This document shows, piece by piece, positions 9,121 through 16,689 of a stretch of 64,000 nt of DNA (position 1 is the first letter of the stretch; every line of letters begins with the position of its first letter). Where the stretch lies: contig NZ_JARZHG010000023.1 of NCBI RefSeq assembly GCF_029946505.1, positions 62,001 to 126,000 on the forward strand, read 5' to 3'. The notes below the pieces were generated by a model, which was not told where the DNA came from, did no database searches, and saw only the letters and a program-made list of their open reading frames with translations. The position numbers and the translations under genes were made by a program. This DNA is from Polyangium sp. y55x31 (GTDB taxonomy: Bacteria; Myxococcota_A; Polyangia; Polyangiales; Polyangiaceae).

Positions 9121-10610
9121 GCGGCTTCTTCCTTTCCGGCGTCCACGATCACGCCCGGCAAATCCACGACGAACCGCGCGCCTCCGCCGGGCCGCGCCTC
9201 CGCCCGAATGCACCCGCCGTGCGCGGTGACGAGCCCATAACAGACCGCGAGGCCGAGGCCCGTTCCGTCCCGCCGTGTCGTGAAAAAAGGCTCGAAGACG
9301 TGGTCGAGCACGTCGGCCGACAATCCTTCGCCGCGGTCGAGCACCTCGAAACGATACCCGTCGCCCTCGCGCCTCCCCGTGACGAGGACCGGCTCGCCGC
9401 TCGACGTCGCCTCGCGCGCATTCGAGACGAGATTCACGATCACCTGCCGGATCCGCAACGGATCGACCCGGATCATCGCAGGCTCCGTGTCCACCACGAC
9501 GGCCGGCGTGCCGGGTGAACTCGACCTTCGGGAGGGCACGCCCTCGGCACGATCCACCGCGTCGCGCAAGAGCTCGGCCGCGTCCACGGGGCGGGGCACG
9601 AGCGCGGGCGTACGCGCGTACACGAGCAGCTCCTCCGCGATGCGCTGGCAAAGCGCCGCCTCCTCGTCCAGGATCCGGAGCTCGTCGCGCATCGAATCGC
9701 TGTCGACCTCGTCGCGCATCGTGCTCAGGTAGCCACGAATGACGGTGACCGGATTGTTGATCTCGTGCGCCACGCCCGCCGCGACCCGCCCGATCGCCGC
9801 CAATCGCTCGGCGGCCACGAGATCCGCCTCCGCTCGTTTCAGCGTGTCGAGCATACGATTGAACGCGTCCGCCACGACCGCGAGCTCGACCGCGGGGACG
9901 GGCTCGACGCGCGCCGTTCGATCCCCCTCGGCGACACGCCGCGCGACGCGTTCGACGGATCCGAGCGGCGTCGCGAACGACCGCCACAGGTTCCGCCCCG
10001 CGACGAGCGCCACCGCGGCCGCGAGCAGGCCCGTGCCCACGGCGATCACCAGCGCGAGCCGCACGGCGCTCGCGGACTCGCTTTCGGCTTTCAGGGCCTC
10101 GCCGTCGAAGTAGCCGGCGATCGCGTCGGCGTGCTCCGTCATCCTGTCGACGAGGGCGTTCGCCCGCTCGTGCGAGTGATGCACCTCCGCCCAGTCCTTC
10201 CGATCGATCGCCGGCAGGATCTCCTCGGTGAAGACGCAGCTCAGGTCGCAGCTCGCGTCGGCGATCGCGTCGAGGCGCTCTCCGCCCGCGTCGTCGACCA
10301 TCGGCCGGAGCGCGCGCAGCTCGTCGTTCAGCTTGTCGACCCACTTGTCGTGGTGGGCGACGTGGGAGGTGTCGCGCAGGATGATCGTGTGCGCCTCGTG
10401 GATGTATTGCTCGCGCGCCACGACGCTGAGCAGCGCCGCGCGGCGCGAGGCCACTTCCAGGTCGTGCGCCTTCAGGATGGCGCGACGCGACGCGAGGGCC
10501 GAGACCACGGCGCTCGCGCCGCTCGCGAGCACGAGGGCCACGAGCAGGCTCACGGTGAGGAGCAGACGGCCGCGGAGGCGATACGCCTGCGGCGACGGAA
10601 GCACCGCCAT
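9117..10610 (-). CDS. Sensor histidine kinase with His-rich periplasmic domain
   Basis: A 497-residue kinase: TM1 about 15-36, a helical periplasmic domain about 37-182, TM2 about 183-206, HAMP, HisKA with His282 (GVAHEINNP), and a HATPase domain with the N box (NLVSNARE) and the TGLGL glycine motif. The sensor domain holds about ten His (71, 74, 83, 86, 87, 144, 145, 147, 160 among them) and a CDLSC pair (121, 125), a likely metal site. It is coupled to the NtrC-type regulator, and the divergent genes encode a His-rich lipoprotein, a TolC-like protein and a multicopper oxidase. I infer that it senses periplasmic copper or a similar metal; this is not proven. Confidence 0.9.
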   Translation of the reverse strand: MAVLPSPQAYRLRGRLLLTVSLLVALVLASGASAVVSALASRRAILKAHDLEVASRRAALLSVVAREQYIHEAHTIILRDTSHVAHHDKWVDKLNDELRALRPMVDDAGGERLDAIADASCDLSCVFTEEILPAIDRKDWAEVHHSHERANALVDRMTEHADAIAGYFDGEALKAESESASAVRLALVIAVGTGLLAAAVALVAGRNLWRSFATPLGSVERVARRVAEGDRTARVEPVPAVELAVVADAFNRMLDTLKRAEADLVAAERLAAIGRVAAGVAHEINNPVTVIRGYLSTMRDEVDSDSMRDELRILDEEAALCQRIAEELLVYARTPALVPRPVDAAELLRDAVDRAEGVPSRRSSSPGTPAVVVDTEPAMIRVDPLRIRQVIVNLVSNAREATSSGEPVLVTGRREGDGYRFEVLDRGEGLSADVLDHVFEPFFTTRRDGTGLGLAVCYGLVTAHGGCIRAEARPGGGARFVVDLPGVIVDAGKEEAA

Positions 10611-10671
10611 GCCCCGCCTTTAGCAATGCGCACGACCCGAAGCCAGCCGCGGGGGCGCTCGTGGCCGCGCG

Positions 10672-10699
10672 GGTCACGTCTTGTGACCGGCTCGGTCAC
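10672..10699. promoter_or_regulatory. GGTCAC/GTGACC array, candidate response-regulator site
   Basis: Three half-sites in alternating orientation at exact 11-bp steps: GGTCAC (10672-10677), GTGACC (10683-10688), GGTCAC (10694-10699). Adjacent pairs form perfect inverted repeats with 5-nt spacers. The array sits about 65-90 bp upstream of the sigma-54 promoter and about 60 bp from the kinase start. This position and symmetry fit binding of the adjacent NtrC-type regulator. Confidence 0.65.
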
Positions 10700-10759
10700 T
10701 CCCCTCCCCTGCCCGCCCGTGATGCTCCGGGAAAACTGACGGATCCGCCCTGAACCGCC

Positions 10760-10776
10760 CTGGCACGGAGCGTGCT
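10760..10776 (+). promoter_or_regulatory. Sigma-54 (-24/-12) promoter
   Basis: CTGGCACGGAGCGTGCT has the consensus TGGCACG -24 element and a GTGCT -12 element, with 10 nt between GG (10762-10763) and GC (10774-10775). Predicted start is about 10787, giving a leader of about 170 nt before the His-rich lipoprotein gene. The rest of the 350-bp gap (10611-10960) holds the array at 10672 and no gene I can support. Confidence 0.75.
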
Positions 10777-10960
10777 GCGCCGCGCAGCGGCGTGTCGACG
10801 CGGGCCCCTGCGAACGAGTGTAATGCGCGGCGTCCCCCTGCGTCGGCAAGGGCGAGGGTTGCGCAGACGCGGAGGCCGCGCGAAGAACCGGAGCCGCCTG
10901 CCCGAACCCCGAACCCCCTCGATCGTGATCCCGAATTCAGAAGGAACTTGGAGTCGACGC

Positions 10961-11377
10961 ATGAAGACCACGCTGGGCCTGCTCGCCCTGCTCTTCGCAT
11001 CCGCTTGCAGCGGGCCGGAGGTCCCTTCGGCCTTCCAGCCTGATTCTCCCGCGTCTCCCGCGGCGTCCCCGGCGCCCCGTCCCCCCGTCGCGGCGGTGCT
11101 CGCGGCCTCGGACCCGCGGGACGCCGGCGTATGCGTGCCCGGAAAGCCTTGCGTTCTTCCCGAATCCGAGGACGCCTCCGGGGGTGGTCATGAACACGGC
11201 GGCCACGATCACGGAAACCACGGCGGCCACGGAATGAACCACGGTGATCACGCCGGCATGAACCACGGCGATCACGCCGGCATGAATCACGGCGGCCACG
11301 ATCACGGAAGCCACGGCGGAAAGCCCCCCGCGCCGCCCGCCACGGGTCACGAGGGCCATCGCGGCCATGAACATTGA
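10961..11377 (+). CDS. Histidine-rich lipoprotein, probable metal-binding
   Basis: A 138-residue protein. The ATG at 10961 follows AAGGAACTTGGAG and opens a lipoprotein signal (MKTTLGLLALLFASAC). After a Pro/Ala linker and a CVPGKPC pair, the last 65 residues are dominated by His, Gly, Asp, Asn and Met (GGHDHGNHGGHG, MNHGDHAG repeats), a composition typical of periplasmic copper, nickel or zinc buffers. Two exact-length 24-bp tandem units (11234-11281) and a partial third encode MNHGDHAG. It is the first gene after the sigma-54 promoter at 10760 and is followed by the TolC-like and multicopper oxidase genes. Metal choice is inferred from context. Confidence 0.85.
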   Translation: MKTTLGLLALLFASACSGPEVPSAFQPDSPASPAASPAPRPPVAAVLAASDPRDAGVCVPGKPCVLPESEDASGGGHEHGGHDHGNHGGHGMNHGDHAGMNHGDHAGMNHGGHDHGSHGGKPPAPPATGHEGHRGHEH

Positions 11378-11393
11378 CCGGATGGAACCTGCC

Positions 11394-12836
11394 ATGACAA
11401 CGAGGACCTTCTTTTCGTTCGGCGCTCTCGCGCTCGCCCTCGGCCTGTCCACGGGCTGCGCGAGCGCGGCCCTCCCCCAGCACGTGGGCGAGGTGAACGA
11501 CATCTTCGCGGCGCGAAACCGGCGTGATCTCGCCGTGTCCGTGCCCGGGGAAGACGAGGACTGGGAAAAAACCGCGGCGGAGGTGCCGAAGCTCCTTTCG
11601 AAGCCGCTCGACGCCGACGGGGCCGTGCGCATCGCGCTCGCGCAGAACCGCGAATTACGCGCGGCCTTTTACGAGATCGGCATTGCCCGCGGCCGGTTCG
11701 TCCAGGCCGGCCTGCCGCCGAACCCCGAGATCGATCTCAGCGTCCGGCGCCCGAACGATCCCGCGCAGCCGCTCCAGCTCGACATCGGCATCGAATACAA
11801 CCTCACCGGGCTCCTGATGCTCCCGCTCCGCAAGGGCGTCGCCGAGGCCGATCTCGCGGCCGAGCGGCTCCGCGTCGCGGGGCAGGTCCTCGACATGGCC
11901 TACGCCGCGCGGACGTCGTTTTACACGGTCCAGGCGCGCCAGCAGGAGCTCGATCTCCGCGTCCGCGCGCTGAAAGCGTTCCAGGCCGGCTTTTCCGCGG
12001 CCGAGGAGCTGAACCGCGTCGGCAATCTCCCCGAGATGGATCTCGCCACCCAGCGAGCCGCGGTGGAGTCGGCGCGCGTCGACGTCGCGGAGGCGGAGAA
12101 CCGCCTGCTCGACGCCCGGGAAAACCTGAACGTGGCGCTGGGTTTGTCGGGCGAGCAGACACGCTGGAACATCGCGGCGCCGCTGCCGGATCCGCCGGCT
12201 GAGGCGCTCGCCACAGAGCGCGTCGAGGAGCGCGCCGTCGCTTCGAGCTTCGAGCTTCAGGAGCTCGAAGCGCGCATGCGTGCCGCCTCCAAGCGCGCCG
12301 GCCTCGCGCAGACCGAGGGCAGCCTCCCGCACATCTCGGGCGGCTTCCATGGCGAGCGGGACGCCGCCGTGTGGGAGATCGGCGGCCACGTCACGGTGGG
12401 TTTGCCGTTCTTCGATCGCAACCAGGGCACGGTCCTCAGCGCTCGTTCGGAGTTCGGGGCCCAGCGCGAGCGGTATCTCGCGACCGCCACGTCGCTCCGC
12501 GCGACGGTGCGCACCGCGCAAAACCGCGTCGAATCCGCGGGGCGACGCGCGCGCCATTACCGCGAAGTCGTCCTGCCGGCGCGTGAAAAAGCCCTCGCGG
12601 AGACGCTGCTCCAGTACAACGCCATGCAGGTCAGCGTCTTTCAGGTCCTCGACAGCCAGCGCCAGGTCACGCAGGCCGGCCTCACCTACGTCGAGACGTT
12701 GCTCGATTACTGGAATGCGCGCGCGGCGCTCGATCAAATCCTCGCCGGCCGCCACCGCGGCCTCGCGCTCGGCCCCGCCGGCGCGGCACGAACGAACCTC
12801 TCCTCCGGAAGCGACGGCGCTGCCGCCGGCCACTGA
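11394..12836 (+). CDS. TolC/OprM-family outer-membrane efflux lipoprotein
   Basis: A 480-residue protein. The ATG at 11394 gives a clean lipoprotein signal (LGLSTGC); starts at 11367 and 11382 would add unneeded residues, and 11367 overlaps the previous stop. The protein contains two outer-membrane efflux repeats, each with long helices (VRIALAQNRELRAAFYEIGIARGR; AEELNRVGNLPEMDLATQRAAVESARVDVAEAENRL; a second set near the C-terminus). Family members form trimeric outer-membrane channels for CusCBA- or OprM-type pumps. No inner-membrane pump or adaptor gene lies nearby, so it would have to work with pump parts encoded elsewhere or act alone. It lies between the His-rich lipoprotein and the multicopper oxidase in one operon. 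Confidence 0.9.
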   Translation: MTTRTFFSFGALALALGLSTGCASAALPQHVGEVNDIFAARNRRDLAVSVPGEDEDWEKTAAEVPKLLSKPLDADGAVRIALAQNRELRAAFYEIGIARGRFVQAGLPPNPEIDLSVRRPNDPAQPLQLDIGIEYNLTGLLMLPLRKGVAEADLAAERLRVAGQVLDMAYAARTSFYTVQARQQELDLRVRALKAFQAGFSAAEELNRVGNLPEMDLATQRAAVESARVDVAEAENRLLDARENLNVALGLSGEQTRWNIAAPLPDPPAEALATERVEERAVASSFELQELEARMRAASKRAGLAQTEGSLPHISGGFHGERDAAVWEIGGHVTVGLPFFDRNQGTVLSARSEFGAQRERYLATATSLRATVRTAQNRVESAGRRARHYREVVLPAREKALAETLLQYNAMQVSVFQVLDSQRQVTQAGLTYVETLLDYWNARAALDQILAGRHRGLALGPAGAARTNLSSGSDGAAAGH

Positions 12837-12854
12837 GTGCAAGGAAGAAACACC

Positions 12855-14162
12855 ATGGATCGCCGCAAATTCGTCCAGTTCGGGGTCGCCGCCGGTGGAG
12901 CCTTGCTCGCCTCGCAAACGTTTGGGCAGAACAACCCCGGCGCCGCTCCTTCACGTCCCGCGCCGAAGCGCGCCGTCTTCCCCGGCGGTCAGGTCGCCGT
13001 CACCACGCCGAACGGCGTGACCTTGCCCCTCAAGGAAAAGGACGGCGTGAAGATCGGCCACCTCGTCGCCATGCCCGTCAAGCACACGTTCGCGCCGGGG
13101 CTCGAGGGGGATTGCTGGGGCTACAACGGCCGGACGATCGGGCCCACGATCGAGGTCGTCGAGGGCGATCGGGTGCGGTTTTACGTGACGAACAAGCTGC
13201 CCGAGCCGACCACGGTGCACTGGCACGGCGTGATCCTGCCGAACGGGATGGACGGCGTGTCCGGCTTGAACCAGCGTCCGATCAAGCCCGGGGAGACGTT
13301 CGTCTACGAGTTCACGTTCCGGCACGCCGGGACGTACATGTATCACCCCCATTACGACGAGATGACCCAGATGGCGCTCGGGATGATGGGGATGATCGTG
13401 GTGCACCCGAAGCGGCCGAAAGGCCCGCCGGTCGATCGGGATTTCGTGCTCATGACGCACGAGTGGAAGATCACGCCGGGCTCGCGCCGGCCCGATCCGA
13501 ACGAGATGACCGATTTCAACGTGCTCACGTTCAATTCGAAGGCCTTCCCCGGGACCGAGCCGCTCCTCGTGGGCCGCGGCGAGCGCGTGCGCATCCGGTT
13601 CGGCAACCTCTCGGCGATGGATCACCACCCGATCCATTTCCACGGCCTGACCTTCGAGACGACATGGACCGACGGCGGCGAGATCCCGGCGGCCGCGCGT
13701 CATCCGGAGACGACCGTCCTCGTGCCCGTCGGCAGCACGCGTGTCATCGAGTTCGTCCCCAACGAGCTCGGCGACTGGGCCTTCCATTGCCACATGACCC
13801 ACCACGTGATGAACCAGATGGGCCACGGAATGCCCGTGATGGTCGGCGCCGACGCGCGGAAGATCGACCCCAAGGTGCAGAGCCTCCTGCCCGGTTACAT
13901 GACGATGGGACAAACCGGCATGGGCGACATGGCCGAGATGGGCATGCCCGTGCCGAAAAACTCGATCCCCATGGGCGGCGGGCCCGGTCCCTTCTCGTCG
14001 ATCGACATGGGCGGCATGTTCACGATCCTGAAGGTCCGCGACAATCCCGAGACGGCCGATCCGAAAGGCTGGTACCAGCACCCCAAGGGGACCGTGGCCG
14101 AGCGCGCGGAGGAAACGCTCATGAAAGCGGACGGAATCGATCCGGATGTGAAGTTCGGCTGA
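12855..14162 (+). CDS. Tat-exported multicopper oxidase
   Basis: A 435-residue protein. The ATG at 12855 has AAGGAAG 7 nt upstream; a GTG at 12837 directly after the previous stop is less likely. The Tat signal starts MDRRKFVQFG and ends near SQTFGQ. All four copper-ligand motifs are present: HWH (122-124), HPH (164-166), HPIHFH (258-263) and HCHMTHH (311-317), giving type 1 and trinuclear sites. The C-terminal part is Met/Gly-rich (MGQTGMGDMAEMGMP), as in copper oxidases of the CueO/CopA group. Expected role: periplasmic oxidation of Cu(I) or another substrate coupled to O2 reduction. It is the third gene of the sigma-54 operon. Confidence 0.93.
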   Translation: MDRRKFVQFGVAAGGALLASQTFGQNNPGAAPSRPAPKRAVFPGGQVAVTTPNGVTLPLKEKDGVKIGHLVAMPVKHTFAPGLEGDCWGYNGRTIGPTIEVVEGDRVRFYVTNKLPEPTTVHWHGVILPNGMDGVSGLNQRPIKPGETFVYEFTFRHAGTYMYHPHYDEMTQMALGMMGMIVVHPKRPKGPPVDRDFVLMTHEWKITPGSRRPDPNEMTDFNVLTFNSKAFPGTEPLLVGRGERVRIRFGNLSAMDHHPIHFHGLTFETTWTDGGEIPAAARHPETTVLVPVGSTRVIEFVPNELGDWAFHCHMTHHVMNQMGHGMPVMVGADARKIDPKVQSLLPGYMTMGQTGMGDMAEMGMPVPKNSIPMGGGPGPFSSIDMGGMFTILKVRDNPETADPKGWYQHPKGTVAERAEETLMKADGIDPDVKFG

Positions 14163-14242
14163 GCGCGGAGCCGCGCATCCCGCGTCCGCTTCCGCGCCCG
14201 CTCGCGTGCGCCTCCCGCCGTCCGCGCTACGCTCGCCCCGCG

Positions 14243-16585
14243 ATGATTGGCTCTCGGGTCACGGCCGTGCTCGGCCCGACGAACACCGGCAAGACGCACC
14301 GGGCCGTCGAGCGCATGCTGGAGCACGAGTCCGGGATGATCGGGCTGCCGCTCCGGCTGCTCGCGCGCGAGGTCTACGATCGCATCACGGCGCGCCTCGG
14401 GGAGCAGCGCGTCGCGCTCGTGACGGGCGAGGAAAAACGTGTCCCGCGCCGGCCGCAATACTGGGTCTGCACGGTCGAGGCGATGCCGCGGAACCTCGAA
14501 GTCGAGTTCGTCGCGGTCGACGAGATCCAGCTCGCCTCGCACCCGCAACGCGGGCACGTGTTCACCGAGCGCCTCCAGGGCGCCCGCGGCACGAAGGAGA
14601 CCTGGTTCATGGGCGCCGCCTCGATGCAGCCCATGATCGGCGAGCTCTTGCCCGCGGCGCGGATCCAGTCGTTCCCGCGCCTCAGCCGGCTCGCCTTCGC
14701 GGGCGCCGAGAAGCTCGCGCGGCTGCCGCAGAGGAGCGCGATCGTCGCGTTCTCGATGCAGGAGGTCTACGAGGTCGCCGAGCGGCTCCGGGCCACGCGC
14801 GGGGGCGCGGCCGTGGTGCTCGGGGCGCTCTCGCCGCGCACGCGGAATGCGCAGGTGGCCATGTTCCAGTCGGGCGAAGTCGAGTACATCGTCGCGACCG
14901 ACGCCATCGGGATGGGGCTGAACCTCGACGTGAAGCACGTGGCGTTCGCGGCGCTGCGCAAGTTCGACGGCCGCGACGTGCGGGACCTCGAAGCCGCGGA
15001 GATCGGGCAGATCGCAGGGCGCGCAGGCCGCTACACGAGTGATGGATCGTTCGGCACGCTCGCGCCGCTCACGCTGCCGCAGGGCCTCGCGAACGCGGTG
15101 GAGGCGCATCGCTTTCCCGCGGTGCGGCGGCTCGTCTGGCGGAACGCGGATCTCGACACGAGCTCGATCGACGACCTGCTCGCCTCGCTGCGGCGCTCGC
15201 CGGGGCGGCGGTCGCTCGTGCTGCAGGAGAGCGCGGAGGACGCGGCGGCGCTCGCGCGGCTGGCCCAGGATCCCGCGATCCGGGCGCGGGCACAGGGTCG
15301 CGAGGCGGTGGAGCTGCTCTGGGAGGTTTGTCGGATCCCCGATTATCGCAAGCTGCTCTTCGAATCCCACGTCGCGCTGCTCGCGGAGATTTTCGGAAAC
15401 CTCGCGGGGCCACGGTGCTTCCTCGACGAGGCGTGGATGGCCGAGCGCGTGCAGGAGATCGACGATCCGGCCGGGGACATCGATACGCTCATCGCGCGAA
15501 TCTCGGCGATCCGGACGTGGACGTACGTATCGAATCAGGGCCGCTGGGTGAAGGATCCGGCGGCGTGGCAGGAGCGGACCGCGGCGATCGAGGATCGGCT
15601 GAGCGACGCGCTGCACGAGCGGCTGGTGCAGCGGTTCGTCGAGAAGAGCGGCGGCGGCAAGGCGCGGGCGGCGCAGGGCCCGACGCGAAAGGCGGCGCTG
15701 ACGCGGGCGGAAGCGCGCGCGATGGATAAGGCGAATCCGTTCGGCAAGCTCGCAGCGCTCAAGGCGCCGCAGGCGCGCGAGGCGGGCGGGGCTTCGACCG
15801 ACGAGGCGCGATGGGTGGAGTCCGTCGTCGCGGCGCGGCATGCGGCGATCGTGGTGGATGAATCGGGGCGAATCACGGTCGAGGATGGGCGCGAGCTCGG
15901 GCGGCTCGTGCGGGGATCGAGCCTGCTCCTTCCGGACGTGAAGCTCGCGGCCCTGGAGCTCGGCGCGGGGGCGCGGGCGCGGATCACGCGGCGGCTCGTG
16001 GCGTTCGCGCGTGATCTCGTGGAGGAGTTATGCGCGCCGCTGCGAGCGCACGCGCCGCGCGGGCTCGGGGCCGCGGCGCGCGGGATCCTTTATCAGCTCG
16101 AACAGGGGCTCGGGACGGCGCGGGCCGAGGACGCGGCCGCGCAGATCGAAGGGCTCGCGCCGGAGGACCGGGACAAACTCGCCGCGGCGGGCATCGTGGT
16201 GGGCGCGCGGGTGCTCTACGTGCCGGCGATGCTCAAGGGGCCAGCACTTTCGCGGCGCAGCGCGCTCGTGGCCGCGTTCGCGGGGCCTCGGGCGCCGCGG
16301 GCGCCGGGGCCGAGCGTGGTATCGATGCCGACCACGCGAATCGCGGAGATGTCGCTGTACACAGCGGTGGGATATCCGGTCTTCGGGCCTCGCGCGGTGC
16401 GCGCGGACGTGGTCGAGAAGGTGATCGCGGCGATCGAGGCGGACGGGGGCCTGCCGCCGGCGGGAAAGCTCGCGGGATGGCTCGGATGTCCGGCGAAAGA
16501 AGCGGCGAAGGTCGGCGCGGCGCTCCTGGGCGAGGCGCGGGCCGAGGCGGCGGCCCCGGAGCCTGCGCGCGAGGCGAAAGTGTAG
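14243..16585 (+). CDS. SUV3-like superfamily 2 RNA helicase
   Basis: A 780-residue helicase. The ATG at 14243 starts just before Walker A (GPTNTGKTHRA, residues 10-20). The DEAD-box equivalent reads DEIQ (VAVDEIQLAS), then GAAS as motif III, VATDAIGMGLNLDVKHVAF as motif V and QIAGRAGRYT as motif VI, all matching the SUV3 family of the mitochondrial RNA degradosome. The C-terminal half carries the SUV3-type helical region (CFLDEAWMAERVQEIDDPAGDID) and a long Ala/Arg-rich tail. Bacterial relatives unwind structured RNA or RNA-DNA hybrids. The in-frame open stretch back to 13112 lies inside the oxidase gene and is not coding. Confidence 0.88.
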   Translation: MIGSRVTAVLGPTNTGKTHRAVERMLEHESGMIGLPLRLLAREVYDRITARLGEQRVALVTGEEKRVPRRPQYWVCTVEAMPRNLEVEFVAVDEIQLASHPQRGHVFTERLQGARGTKETWFMGAASMQPMIGELLPAARIQSFPRLSRLAFAGAEKLARLPQRSAIVAFSMQEVYEVAERLRATRGGAAVVLGALSPRTRNAQVAMFQSGEVEYIVATDAIGMGLNLDVKHVAFAALRKFDGRDVRDLEAAEIGQIAGRAGRYTSDGSFGTLAPLTLPQGLANAVEAHRFPAVRRLVWRNADLDTSSIDDLLASLRRSPGRRSLVLQESAEDAAALARLAQDPAIRARAQGREAVELLWEVCRIPDYRKLLFESHVALLAEIFGNLAGPRCFLDEAWMAERVQEIDDPAGDIDTLIARISAIRTWTYVSNQGRWVKDPAAWQERTAAIEDRLSDALHERLVQRFVEKSGGGKARAAQGPTRKAALTRAEARAMDKANPFGKLAALKAPQAREAGGASTDEARWVESVVAARHAAIVVDESGRITVEDGRELGRLVRGSSLLLPDVKLAALELGAGARARITRRLVAFARDLVEELCAPLRAHAPRGLGAAARGILYQLEQGLGTARAEDAAAQIEGLAPEDRDKLAAAGIVVGARVLYVPAMLKGPALSRRSALVAAFAGPRAPRAPGPSVVSMPTTRIAEMSLYTAVGYPVFGPRAVRADVVEKVIAAIEADGGLPPAGKLAGWLGCPAKEAAKVGAALLGEARAEAAAPEPAREAKV

Positions 16586-16622
16586 ATTCGCTGGAAAACG
16601 CGCCCTGGATCCGGAAGTCGCC

Positions 16623-16651
16623 TTGTGGCGCGGGGCGTCGGCATTTATAGT
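16623..16651 (+). promoter_or_regulatory. Sigma-70-type promoter for the first beta-helix lipoprotein
   Basis: TTGTGG (16623-16628), a 17-nt spacer and TATAGT (16646-16651) give a good housekeeping promoter. Predicted start is about 16658, 32 nt before the ATG at 16690. Confidence 0.55.
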
Positions 16652-16689
16652 CAGGAGCCTGCTTTTTTTCCTTAGCGGAGGTCCGGCTC

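Noticed and set aside
9121..10677. Upstream part of a 980-residue frame ending in the response regulator
   Set aside because: The sequence is Arg/Ala-rich shadow of the histidine kinase gene; the GTG at 9120 overlaps the kinase stop as expected.
13112..14242. In-frame upstream part of the helicase reading frame
   Set aside because: It lies in another frame of the multicopper oxidase gene, with no helicase similarity before the ATG at 14243.
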